Source: Roseovarius gahaiensis
GTDB lineage: Bacteria; Pseudomonadota; Alphaproteobacteria; Rhodobacterales; Rhodobacteraceae
Length of the DNA: 64,000 bases
Assembly: GCF_011601345.1 (NCBI RefSeq)
Contig: NZ_JAAORB010000003.1
Coordinates: 62,001 to 126,000, forward strand
Direction: 5' to 3'
A program made the position numbers and the translations under genes. The notes below the pieces were generated by a model, which saw only the letters and a list, made by a program, of their open reading frames with translations, had not been told where the DNA came from and did not search any database. Shown in pieces: positions 1 through 7,985 of the stretch (position 1 is the stretch's first letter; every line of letters begins with the position of its first letter).

Positions 1-1032
1 GACAGCCTTGGCCTGCTGGATGCCTCGACCCTTGGCAAGATCATCGTCAAAGGGCCGGATGCCGGTAAATTCATGGACATGCTCTATACCAATATGATGT
101 CCACGCTAAAGCCCGGCCGCTGCCGCTATGGCCTGATGTGCAACGAGAACGGATTCCTGATGGATGACGGCGTGGTTGCCCGTCTGGATGAGGACACGTT
201 CCTGTGCCACACCACAACCGGCGGGGCCGACAATATTCACGGCCACATGGAAGAATGGCTGCAGACCGAATGGTGGGATTGGAAGGTTTACACCGCCAAC
301 GTGACCGAGCAATTCGCGCAGGTCGGCGTGGTTGGCCCGAAATCCCGCAAGGTTTTGCAAAAGCTGACCGATGATGACATCAGCAATGATGCGCTGACCT
401 TCATGGGGTGGACGGAAATCACCCTGAAAGGCGGCCTTCCGGCCCGCGTGTTCCGCATTTCCTTTGCCGGTGAATTGTCGTTCGAACTGGCGGTTCCGGC
501 CTCGCATGGTCGCGCGTTGTGGGACATGCTGATGCAGGCCGGGGCCGAATTTGGTGTGACACCCTATGGCACCGAGGCGATGCATGTCATGCGCGCCGAG
601 AAGGGCTTTATCATGATCGGCGACGAAACCGACGGCACGGTCATTCCGCAAGATCTGGGGATGGACTGGGCGATTTCCAAAAAGAAAGAGGATTATCTTG
701 GCAAACGCGCACAGCAGCGCAGCCATATGACCGATCCGACCCGCTGGAAACTTGTGGGGCTGGAAACGCTGGACGGCAGCACATTGCCGGATGGGGCCTA
801 TGCCACGGCCGACGGCACCAATGCCAACGGTCAGCGCAATGTGCAGGGGCGGGTCACCTCGACCTACCATTCGCCGACATTGGGCCGGGGCATTGCCATG
901 GGGCTGGTTCTGAACGGGCCGGACCGCATGGGCGATGTGCTGGACTTCCCCAAGGTGGATGGGACAGTGATCAAGGCCAAGATCGTTGACCCGGTCTTTT
1001 ATGACAAGAATGGGGAGAAGCAAAATGTCTGA
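1..1032 (+). CDS. soxA: Sarcosine oxidase alpha subunit, C-terminal part (partial)
   Basis: The reading frame is open from base 1, so the gene begins outside the window. The visible 343 residues form the C-terminal folate-binding half of the heterotetrameric sarcosine oxidase alpha subunit. That half is homologous to glycine cleavage T-protein (GcvT), with the typical stretches GELSFELAVP, YGTEAMHVMRAEKGF and GDETDGTVIPQDLG. The enzyme oxidises sarcosine to glycine, formaldehyde (or methylene-THF) and H2O2. The stop codon overlaps the start of the next gene (soxG), as expected for a soxBDAG operon. The NAD/FAD-binding N-terminal half must lie upstream and was not seen. The family call is firm. 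Confidence 0.93.
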   Translation, partial: DSLGLLDASTLGKIIVKGPDAGKFMDMLYTNMMSTLKPGRCRYGLMCNENGFLMDDGVVARLDEDTFLCHTTTGGADNIHGHMEEWLQTEWWDWKVYTANVTEQFAQVGVVGPKSRKVLQKLTDDDISNDALTFMGWTEITLKGGLPARVFRISFAGELSFELAVPASHGRALWDMLMQAGAEFGVTPYGTEAMHVMRAEKGFIMIGDETDGTVIPQDLGMDWAISKKKEDYLGKRAQQRSHMTDPTRWKLVGLETLDGSTLPDGAYATADGTNANGQRNVQGRVTSTYHSPTLGRGIAMGLVLNGPDRMGDVLDFPKVDGTVIKAKIVDPVFYDKNGEKQNV

Positions 1033-1600
1033 GGCAGTCAGCGCATTGAAAGGCGCATCCTTTGACGGGTTCGTCACGGTCAAGGATACTGGCCTGCATG
1101 GCATGATCACCTTGCGCGGTGATCTGGCCTCGGACGCAGTGAAGGCTGCGGTGCAGGACGCCACCGGCGCACCCGTACCGGGACAGCGCGAAGTCTCGGG
1201 CGCGGACGGCAATTGGGTCGCCTGGATGTCGCCCGATGAATTGCTGTTGATTGTAGCATATGACGCCGCCCCGCAGATCGAAGCGGACCTGCGTAAGGCG
1301 TTGTCGGGCAGCCATCATCTGGTGGCCAACGTGTCTGATGCGCGGGCGGTGTTCCGGCTGTCGGGCAGCGCGACCGGCCTGCGCGAGGCGATTGCCAAGC
1401 TGTGCCCGGTGGATATGACACCGGGTGCCTTTGGCCCCGGCCAGTTCCGCCGCACACGTATGGCGCAGATCCCCGCAGCGCTGTGGATGCCGACCGACGA
1501 CAGCTTGCATGTGATCTGCTTCCGCTCGGTCGCGGATTATGCGTTCAACCTGCTGAAAGGTGCGGCTGCGCCGGGCAGTGAGGTGGGTCTTTTTTCCTGA
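1025..1600 (+). CDS. soxG: Sarcosine oxidase gamma subunit
   Basis: This 191-residue protein starts at the ATG that overlaps the last 8 bases of soxA; an in-frame ATG further upstream lies inside soxA and is unlikely to be used. The size and the WMSPDELLLI and LCPVDMTPGAFGPGQ segments fit the SoxG family, the small subunit that stabilises the folate/FMN-binding core of heterotetrameric sarcosine oxidase. The overlap implies translational coupling to soxA. No further sox or folate gene follows, so this looks like the 3' end of the operon. The next gene (sodB) has its own upstream region. A peroxide-generating oxidase beside a superoxide dismutase is suggestive, but may be coincidental. Confidence 0.9.
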   Translation: MSEAVSALKGASFDGFVTVKDTGLHGMITLRGDLASDAVKAAVQDATGAPVPGQREVSGADGNWVAWMSPDELLLIVAYDAAPQIEADLRKALSGSHHLVANVSDARAVFRLSGSATGLREAIAKLCPVDMTPGAFGPGQFRRTRMAQIPAALWMPTDDSLHVICFRSVADYAFNLLKGAAAPGSEVGLFS

Positions 1601-1628
1601 GAGTTTTGCGCGGAAATACAGAGCAGCC

Positions 1629-1649
1629 CCTTGACCTTGGAGGTCGGGG
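1629..1649. promoter_or_regulatory. Candidate operator palindrome upstream of sodB
   Basis: A 21-bp inverted repeat of the form CC-N2-GACCT-N3-AGGTC-N2-GG lies about 50 bp before the sodB start and overlaps a possible -35 hexamer, TTGACC (1631-1636). The form resembles MerR-type operators, but no well-spaced -10 box could be assigned: TATAGA at 1659 is 22 bp away. A regulator-binding site is inferred, not shown. Confidence 0.3.
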
Positions 1650-1697
1650 ACTACCATGTATAGAAATGTAATTCTCATAACGAACAGGGGACCTGAA

Positions 1698-2297
1698 ATG
1701 GCATTTGAACTACCCGAACTGCCCTATGCGCATGATGCACTGGCGGATTCCGGCATGAGCCGCGAAACGCTGGAATATCACCACGACATTCACCACAAGG
1801 CCTATGTCGACAATGGCAACAAGGCCATTTCCGGGACCGAGTGGGACGGCAAATCTGTCGAAGAGATCATCAAAGGCACCTATCAGGCCGGCGCGGTCGC
1901 ACAGAATGGTATTTTCAACAATGCCTCGCAGCATTGGAACCACACCCAGTTCTGGGAAATGATGGCGCCCGGCGGCACCGGCATGCCCGGTGAGTTGGAA
2001 AAGGCGCTGGTCGAATCCTTCGGGTCGGTCGATAAATTCAAAGAAGAGTTTGCCGCCGCAGGGGCCGGTCAGTTCGGGTCGGGTTGGGCTTGGCTGGTCA
2101 AGGACACCGATGGCAGCCTGAAAGTCACCAAAACCGAAAACGGTGTGAACCCGCTGTGCTTTAATCAAACCGCGCTGTTGGGCTGTGACGTGTGGGAGCA
2201 TTCCTACTACATCGACTTCCGCAACAAGCGCCCGGTCTATCTGCAAAACTTCCTGGACAACCTCGTGAACTGGGAAAACGTGGCGTCGCGCATGTAA
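1698..2297 (+). CDS. sodB: Superoxide dismutase, Fe type
   Basis: This 199-residue protein has the whole Fe/Mn superoxide dismutase fold. Metal ligands are visible in HHDIHHKAY (N-terminal His), SQHWNHTQFW (second His) and CDVWEHSYYIDF (Asp and His). The Gln in FNNASQHWNH is at the position typical of Fe-SOD rather than Mn-SOD. It dismutates superoxide to H2O2 and O2 in the cytoplasm. The start at 1698 follows AGGGGACCTGAA and gives the standard N-terminus MAFELPELPY; the in-frame ATG at 1656 lies in the presumed promoter region. A palindrome lies upstream and a strong terminator follows, so the gene is probably monocistronic. Confidence 0.95.
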   Translation: MAFELPELPYAHDALADSGMSRETLEYHHDIHHKAYVDNGNKAISGTEWDGKSVEEIIKGTYQAGAVAQNGIFNNASQHWNHTQFWEMMAPGGTGMPGELEKALVESFGSVDKFKEEFAAAGAGQFGSGWAWLVKDTDGSLKVTKTENGVNPLCFNQTALLGCDVWEHSYYIDFRNKRPVYLQNFLDNLVNWENVASRM

Positions 2298-2325
2298 TCG
2301 CGCCGACAGCACATCAGACATTTAA

Positions 2326-2357
2326 GCCCGTGCAGGTCACCCTGCGCGGGTTTTTTA
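2326..2357 (+). terminator. Rho-independent terminator of sodB
   Basis: A GC-rich hairpin (GCCCGTGCAGG pairing with CCTGCGCGGG) is followed directly by a run of six T, 30 bases after the sodB stop. Confidence 0.85.
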
Positions 2358-2445
2358 TTACCCGGCTTGATTTGGGTTATCGTCTTTTCAGACGCATCAA
2401 GCATGCTTACGTCATCATAAGTGCAGTGACACAGGAGGATAACCG

Positions 2446-2901
2446 ATGACCGAATTGGCACATGGTGTATGGGTTTTGGTGGCCGACGGCGAAAAAGCGA
2501 TGTTTCTTGAAAACGTCACCGACGGGCAAGATCCGTTCTTGCGGGTGGTGCGGCTGGAAAGCCAAGACAACCCACAGCACGGGGATCAGGTCAGCGACCG
2601 GCCCGGCCGCATGCCGGATACCGGCCACGGGCAACGCTCGGCCATGGACGACCCGGATTGGCACCTTTTGGCCAAGGATCGTTTCGCGTCCGAGTTGTCG
2701 GACATCCTGTATCGTCTGGCGGCGCGCAAAGCCTATGAAAAGCTTGTTTTGGTCGCCCCACCCAAAACGCTTGGGGCTTTGCGGGATGGGCTGCACAAGG
2801 AAGTGCGCGCCCGGATCGTGGCCGAAGTCGACAAGGACATGACCAACCACCCGGTGAACAAGATCGAAGCCTTATTGAAGGCCGAGCTGGCAAAAGGCTA
2901 A
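2446..2901 (+). CDS. Host attachment family protein (baeRF-like)
   Basis: This 151-residue soluble protein resembles the 'protein required for attachment to host cells' family. That family is common in Alphaproteobacteria and is related to archaeal/bacterial eRF1-like (baeRF) domains. Recognisable parts are WVLVADGEKAMFLEN at the N-terminus, a polar middle (SDRPGRMPDTGHGQRSAMDD), and LVLVAPPKTLGALRDGL followed by the conserved end KDMTNHPVNKIEALL. The ATG follows CAGGAGGATAACC, a good ribosome-binding site. The molecular function of the family is not established, and the attachment name comes from an Agrobacterium phenotype. The gene stands alone between sodB and rarD. Confidence 0.8.
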   Translation: MTELAHGVWVLVADGEKAMFLENVTDGQDPFLRVVRLESQDNPQHGDQVSDRPGRMPDTGHGQRSAMDDPDWHLLAKDRFASELSDILYRLAARKAYEKLVLVAPPKTLGALRDGLHKEVRARIVAEVDKDMTNHPVNKIEALLKAELAKG

Positions 2902-3013
2902 TCTTTGTTCCGTCGCGGCCCGTCAAGGCGCGGTTTTCGGCCTTGCCATTGTGGCCATGCTGCGCCAGCACTTAAGACTGGCACAGCAGGACACAGGGCA
3001 GGGCAGGCGCGGG

Positions 3014-3910
3014 ATGAACGATTCGATCAAGGGCGTGGCGGCAATTGTCGCCTGTTGCACCGTGTGGGGGCTGTCGGGGCTTTACTACAAGCTGCTAGAG
3101 CACATACCCCCGATTGAAATTCTGGCGCATCGCACCTTGTGGTCGTTCATCTTTTTCGCCGCCGTTTTGGTCGTGCAGGGACGGTTCGGGCTGGTGCGGA
3201 TCGCGCTGCGGTCGTGGCGCTCGGCGTTGGTGATCGGGTTTGCCGCGTTGATGATTTCCACCAATTGGTTCGTGTTCATCACCTCGATCCAGATTGGCCG
3301 CGCGATGGAAGCCTCGCTTGGCTATTACATCTTCCCCCTTGTCGCCGTTGTTTTGGGCATGATCGCCTTTCGCGAACGGCTGGACCGGGCGCAGGCGGTG
3401 GCGGTGGCCTTGGCGGTGGCAGCGGTGATCACCCTGACCGTGGGGTTGGGCGTGGCCCCGTGGATCGCCTTGATACTTGCGACATCCTTTGGCCTCTATG
3501 GTCTGGCCAAGAAGGGACTGGATGTCGGGCCGGTGGTTTCGGTCACGACCGAAGTTTTGTTTCTCAGCCCGATTGCCCTGATTGTCTTATGGGGGTTTCA
3601 CGCCGAGGGGCAGGGTGCTTATGGCACCTCGTGGCGGGACACGGCCCTGTTGATGTTTTCCGGAATCCTGACAGGCCTGCCGCTGGTTCTGTTCAGCTAC
3701 GGCGCGCGCCGGGTTCGACTGGGCACAGTCGGCTTGGTGCAATATCTCAACCCGACGCTACAATTTCTGGTGGCGACGTTGATCTTTCGCGAACTGTTCA
3801 GCCTGTGGCACGGCATTGCCTTTGCGATGATCTGGACGGCGCTTGCCATCTATACCGCCGCCAGTTGGCGTCAGGACAGGGCCGCGCGCAGGGCGCTTGA
3901 AAGTTCCTGA
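3014..3910 (+). CDS. rarD: EamA family transporter RarD
   Basis: This 298-residue integral membrane protein has about ten hydrophobic segments in two EamA repeats. The RarD-type hallmarks are GVAAIVACCTVWGLSGLYYK at the N-terminus, EILAHRTLWSF, NWFVFITSIQIGRAMEASLGYYI and the C-terminal YLNPTLQFLVA. RarD proteins are drug/metabolite transporter superfamily members of uncertain substrate; the E. coli name refers to chloramphenicol sensitivity. The start at 3014 was chosen because it gives the family N-terminus; the upstream in-frame ATG (2951) adds a non-conserved arginine-rich tail. The last 40 bases overlap the end of the convergent LOG-family gene. Confidence 0.9.
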   Translation: MNDSIKGVAAIVACCTVWGLSGLYYKLLEHIPPIEILAHRTLWSFIFFAAVLVVQGRFGLVRIALRSWRSALVIGFAALMISTNWFVFITSIQIGRAMEASLGYYIFPLVAVVLGMIAFRERLDRAQAVAVALAVAAVITLTVGLGVAPWIALILATSFGLYGLAKKGLDVGPVVSVTTEVLFLSPIALIVLWGFHAEGQGAYGTSWRDTALLMFSGILTGLPLVLFSYGARRVRLGTVGLVQYLNPTLQFLVATLIFRELFSLWHGIAFAMIWTALAIYTAASWRQDRAARRALESS

Positions 3911-4416
3911 AGGTCATCCACCGTTCGGATGAAATCGCGCAGGCTGTCATCGGCAAACTCTTCGGCGATCACATGGTCGATCAAGCCTGTTAACGGTTGC
4001 CAGTAACCTTCTGTGTTCAATAGAAAAATTGGCTTTTGATGCAGGCCAAGCTGACGCCATGTCAGAACTTCGAAAAACTCGTCCAAAGACCCTGCACCAC
4101 CGGGCAGGACAACGATGGCATCCGAATTCATGAACATCACCTTTTTGCGTTCATGCATATTTTCGGTGACCACAAAGTGGCTTAGATCGCGTTTGCCGAC
4201 CTCGCGGTGCATCAGGTGCGCGGGGATAACGCCAAAGGTCTGGCCGCCGGCCTGCTGTGCAGCGCGCGCTGTCGCCCCCATCAATCCGACATCGCCAGCC
4301 CCATAAACCAGCCGCCATCCCTGATCGGCCAGCATCCGGCCCAGATCGGTGGCGGCGGTGGTGTAGGCCGGTCGCGCCCCGCTACGCGAGCCACAAAAGA
4401 CACATACAGAGCGCAT
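3871..4416 (-). CDS. LOG family protein (TIGR00730), nucleotide phosphoribohydrolase-like
   Basis: This 181-residue Rossmann-fold protein belongs to the LOG/YvdD family, which cleaves the N-glycosidic bond of (cytokinin) riboside 5'-monophosphates. Family landmarks are VCVFCGSRSG at the N-terminus, LVYGAGDVGLMG, MHERKKVMF and PGGAGSLDEFFE. The last is the catalytic PGGxGTxxE motif with Ser in place of Thr. Start choice is between 4416 and 4422, two residues apart. The 3' end runs 40 bases into the end of rarD on the other strand. It is divergent from the LysM gene, and the shared promoter region is about 110 bases. Confidence 0.88.
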   Translation of the reverse strand: MRSVCVFCGSRSGARPAYTTAATDLGRMLADQGWRLVYGAGDVGLMGATARAAQQAGGQTFGVIPAHLMHREVGKRDLSHFVVTENMHERKKVMFMNSDAIVVLPGGAGSLDEFFEVLTWRQLGLHQKPIFLLNTEGYWQPLTGLIDHVIAEEFADDSLRDFIRTVDDLQELSSALRAALS

Positions 4417-4525
4417 CACCATGAAAATAATCCTATTTTGCCAAGCGGTGTTTTGACCCCTGATAGCCGGGTTGCTATTGTCCGGCAACCTTGCACGCGG
4501 GGTGCGGGCATGTCAGGGGGATGGC

Positions 4526-5692
4526 ATGAAAAAATCTATTGGGCTGATTGGCGGGCCGGTCATCGCTGTGGGCGCGATATGCGCGGCGGTCACGATTGTG
4601 GCCGCGCTGTATCTTTTTGGCAGGTTCGAGTCCGAACCCGTGCCGCCGGATGACGTGGCAGACTACGTGAACGACGACGCGCAAGAGTCTGACATAATTC
4701 AGGAAACTCCAGAACCAAAGGTCGCGGAATCAACCGCGCCCGATGTGCCAACTCTGCCCGGCATCAGCACGTTCCGGCTTGAGACCGATGGGCGTATGTT
4801 GGTGGCGGGACGATCACAAACCGGATGGGAAACCTCGATCCTTGTGGATGGCGAAACACTGAAAACCCTGACACCGGATGCCGGGGGGGAATTTGTCGAA
4901 TTCCTGTCGCTTGACGAAAGCGGTCAGCCGCGCGTTTTGTCACTGTCCATGCGCTCACCGGACACCGGCGAGGATGTTGTATCGTCCGATGAGGTGATTA
5001 TCGCGCCGACGCCTGCCATGCCAGACCCGGCCTCAGACCCATCCCCGGCCCCGGCAGAAACAGCCGAGGAGGTGGCAAAGTCCAGCAGTGACCAAGCCGC
5101 GCCAGACCCGACACAGGAACCGGCCACCGATACACAACCGCCGCAGCAACAGGCGGTTCTGTTGTCCGATGAAAGCGGTGTTCGGGTGTTGCAACCCCCC
5201 GCCGCGCCCGAGGCAGCCCCCGACGTCATGTCGAGTGTGGCTTTGGATGCGATCACCTATTCCGATGAGGGCGAGGTTGTCTTGTCAGGCCGCGGCAGCG
5301 GTGACGGGTTCGTGCGCGTGTATCTGGACAATCAGCCGGTGGCGTCTTCGCGGATTGCGACCGATGGTGGCTGGCGCAGCGACCTGCCGCAGGTGGAAAG
5401 CGGCGTTTACACCCTGCGCGTTGATGAGGTGGATGCCGATGGCAATGTCACATCACGGGTGGAAACCCCGTTCAAGCGTGAAGACCGCAGCTTGGTTGAC
5501 GCGCAGGAGGATGCCGCGCCAGCGGCCCGGGCCGTGACGGTGCAACCGGGCAATACCTTGTGGGAAATTTCGCGCAACCGCTATGGCGAGGGGCCAATGT
5601 ATGTGCGGATATTCGAGGCAAACCGGGATCGCATTCGCGACCCGGACCTGATTTATCCCGGCCAAGTCTTTACCGTCCCGCAAGACCAGTAA
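4526..5692 (+). CDS. LysM-domain envelope protein
   Basis: This 388-residue protein starts with a short cytoplasmic stretch and one membrane anchor (residues about 5-31). A long Pro/Ala/Glu-rich low-complexity linker follows (about residues 170-230), then a beta-rich Ig-like segment (SVALDAITYSDEGEVVLSG). A C-terminal LysM domain occupies about residues 338-386, beginning VTVQPGNTLWEISRNRYGEG and ending YPGQVFTVP. LysM binds the glycan strands of peptidoglycan, so the protein probably tethers the inner membrane to the wall. The architecture recurs in Rhodobacterales genomes without a known function. The chosen ATG follows CAGGGGGATGGC; upstream in-frame starts overlap the divergent gene. Confidence 0.82.
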   Translation: MKKSIGLIGGPVIAVGAICAAVTIVAALYLFGRFESEPVPPDDVADYVNDDAQESDIIQETPEPKVAESTAPDVPTLPGISTFRLETDGRMLVAGRSQTGWETSILVDGETLKTLTPDAGGEFVEFLSLDESGQPRVLSLSMRSPDTGEDVVSSDEVIIAPTPAMPDPASDPSPAPAETAEEVAKSSSDQAAPDPTQEPATDTQPPQQQAVLLSDESGVRVLQPPAAPEAAPDVMSSVALDAITYSDEGEVVLSGRGSGDGFVRVYLDNQPVASSRIATDGGWRSDLPQVESGVYTLRVDEVDADGNVTSRVETPFKREDRSLVDAQEDAAPAARAVTVQPGNTLWEISRNRYGEGPMYVRIFEANRDRIRDPDLIYPGQVFTVPQDQ

Positions 5693-5808
5693 GCGCACCA
5701 ATACCCCGCACCGGGGCAGGTGGCGGCACGTGGGTAACGGATGTGGGGTGGTCTTATTGCAGGGGCAGGCCTAGGTTGCTGATCTAGGAAACAACATCGG
5801 ATCGCTTG

Positions 5809-7620
5809 ATGCGTCGCACCACCCTGACCACCTCAGACATGCCTGCCGACGGCTGGGCCACGATCCGCCGTGTTGCCCCCTACCTGTGGCCCAAGAATCA
5901 GGCTTGGGTCAAACGCCGGGTGGTGCTGGCGCTGATCGCCTTGGTGGTGGCCAAACTGGTCGCTGTGGGCACCCCGTTTTTTTACAAGGCGGCTGTCGAT
6001 GCCCTGTCGGGCGAAAGCGACAGCGCGGCGTGGATGCTGGGATTTGGGGCCGTGGGCCTGACGGTGGCCTATGGCATGGCACGGTTGCTGAATGTTGGGT
6101 TTCAACAACTGCGCGACGTGATTTTTGCCCGCGTGGCGCAGCGCGCCCTACGGCAATTGGCGTTGGTCACGTTTCAGCACATTCACCGCATGTCGCTGCG
6201 CTATCACATCACCCGCAAGACCGGCGGCCTTAGCCGGATCATCGAGCGCGGGGTCAAGGGCGTCGAGTTCTTGCTGCGGTTCTTGCTGTTTTCCATCGGT
6301 CCGCTGGTGCTGGAACTGCTGATGATCGCCATCGTGCTGTGGACCCTGTTTGACTTTTGGTATCTGGTCGTCGTGGTCGGGGTGATCGCGACCTATGTCG
6401 CCTTTACACTCAAGGTTACGGAATGGCGGGTGAAGCTGCGCAAGCAGATGAACGACCAAGACACCGACGCAAATCAGAAAGCGATTGACAGCCTGCTGAA
6501 TTTCGAAACCGTCAAGTATTTCGGCGCTGAATCGCGCGAAGCCTCCCGGTATGATGCCGCGATGGAAGGCTATGAACGCGCGGCTTTGCAAACCTCGTAT
6601 TCGTTGGCGCTTTTGAATTTTGGCCAATCCATGCTGATCACCGGCGGGTTGGTGGCGGTGATGGTGATGGCGGCCGTGGGCGTTCAGAATGGCGATATGA
6701 CCGTGGGCGATTTCGTGATGGTCAATGCCTACATGATCCAGATCACCATGCCGCTGAACTTCCTTGGGACGGTCTATCGTGAAATTCGCCAATCGCTGGT
6801 CGATATGGGCGAAATGTTCGGATTGTTAGAGCAAGCCCCGGATGTCACCGATAAACCGGACGCAAAAGTTCTGAATGTCCAAGGGGCCGAGGTGGTCCTG
6901 GACGATGTATTCTTTGGATACGATCCCGCCAGACCAATCTTGAAAGGCGTGTCGGTGCGCGTGCCTGCCGGGCAAACGGTGGCGGTGGTCGGGCCGTCTG
7001 GGTCGGGCAAGTCCACCATTGGCCGTTTGTTGTTTCGCTTCTACGACGTGCAGGGCGGATCGGTTCAGATTGACGGGCAAGACCTGCGCGATGTGACCCA
7101 AGCCAGTCTTCATGCGGCCATCGGCGTGGTGCCGCAGGATACGGTGCTGTTCAATGATACGGTGGGCTATAATATCGCCTATGGCCGTGCTGGGGCCACC
7201 CGCTCCGAGGTGGAGGCCGCCGCGAAAGCCGCGCAAATCCATGATTTCATTCAAAGCCTGCCCGATGGCTATGACACGCAGGTGGGCGAACGCGGGCTGA
7301 AATTGTCGGGCGGTGAAAAGCAGCGTGTCGGGATTGCCCGCACCTTGCTGAAAAACCCGCCGATCCTGTTGCTGGACGAGGCGACAAGCGCATTGGATAC
7401 CGAAACCGAACGCGACATTCAGGGCGCGCTAGAACGCGCAGGGCAAGGGCGCACAGTGATCACCATCGCGCATAGGCTGTCCACGGTGGCGAATGCCGAC
7501 AGAATCGTCGTGTTGGAAGACGGGAAAATCGTTGAACAGGGCACCCATGCCGAGCTGATCGAGCGGCAAGGACGCTATGCTAGCCTTTGGCAACGTCAGC
7601 AGGCCGAAGAGGCCGCATGA
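5809..7620 (+). CDS. Atm1-type ABC exporter (transmembrane plus ATPase)
   Basis: This half-transporter of about 603 residues has a six-helix transmembrane domain (residues about 25-320) fused to an ABC ATPase. Walker A is GPSGSGKST (about 397-405), the signature LSGGEKQR (about 499-506) and Walker B ILLLDEATSALD. NFETVKYFGAE and the QMNDQDTDANQKAIDSLL segment are hallmarks of the Atm1/HMT1 group, which exports glutathione persulphide or metal-glutathione complexes and links to Fe-S biogenesis and heavy-metal tolerance. ATG 5809 is preceded by an in-frame TTG at 5806. The next small gene overlaps its stop (ATGA), so the two are probably co-transcribed. Confidence 0.9.
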   Translation: MRRTTLTTSDMPADGWATIRRVAPYLWPKNQAWVKRRVVLALIALVVAKLVAVGTPFFYKAAVDALSGESDSAAWMLGFGAVGLTVAYGMARLLNVGFQQLRDVIFARVAQRALRQLALVTFQHIHRMSLRYHITRKTGGLSRIIERGVKGVEFLLRFLLFSIGPLVLELLMIAIVLWTLFDFWYLVVVVGVIATYVAFTLKVTEWRVKLRKQMNDQDTDANQKAIDSLLNFETVKYFGAESREASRYDAAMEGYERAALQTSYSLALLNFGQSMLITGGLVAVMVMAAVGVQNGDMTVGDFVMVNAYMIQITMPLNFLGTVYREIRQSLVDMGEMFGLLEQAPDVTDKPDAKVLNVQGAEVVLDDVFFGYDPARPILKGVSVRVPAGQTVAVVGPSGSGKSTIGRLLFRFYDVQGGSVQIDGQDLRDVTQASLHAAIGVVPQDTVLFNDTVGYNIAYGRAGATRSEVEAAAKAAQIHDFIQSLPDGYDTQVGERGLKLSGGEKQRVGIARTLLKNPPILLLDEATSALDTETERDIQGALERAGQGRTVITIAHRLSTVANADRIVVLEDGKIVEQGTHAELIERQGRYASLWQRQQAEEAA

Positions 7621-7973
7621 GCCGCAAGGCCTACCCTGAAACACCGGATGGACGCTATTTCGTGTCCAAAGGAAAGCTGTGGCGAAAAACCGATCCGTCG
7701 CTGTCCGATCAGGAGCGCCGGGCGGCGATCAAGGCCCTGATGCAGGCCCGACGCGCCGGGCAGGTGGCGCAAACCGAAGCTGAACACATCCGGGCGCATT
7801 CCGATGTCGACGCCGCCAAGCGCCGCTTGGGCGAGCGTGGCCCGGTTTGGTGGGCGGATGGGGCGCGGGACGAAACCGGGCAACACCCGGCCAATAGCAG
7901 CTATGCGGCGTGGTGGTCAGGGCTGGAGGCCGCAGCGCGGGCGCGCGGCGAGGGCGAGCCGTCAGACCGCTAG
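7617..7973 (+). CDS. Small conserved protein coupled to the Atm1-type exporter
   Basis: This 118-residue soluble protein begins at an ATG overlapping the exporter stop codon (ATGA). The N-terminal half has the pattern TPDGRYFVSKGKLWRKTDPS followed by a helical, Arg/Ala-rich segment (LSDQERRAAIKALMQARRA). The pattern G-(R/K)-LWR-x-T/S-x-P-x-L is one I have seen in short uncharacterised proteins of many proteobacteria. The C-terminus carries VWWADGARDETG and NSSYAAWW. No enzyme motif, signal peptide or membrane helix is visible. Position alone links it to the exporter; the function is unknown. Confidence 0.7.
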   Translation: MSRKAYPETPDGRYFVSKGKLWRKTDPSLSDQERRAAIKALMQARRAGQVAQTEAEHIRAHSDVDAAKRRLGERGPVWWADGARDETGQHPANSSYAAWWSGLEAAARARGEGEPSDR

Positions 7974-7985
7974 CCACCGCCGCGC

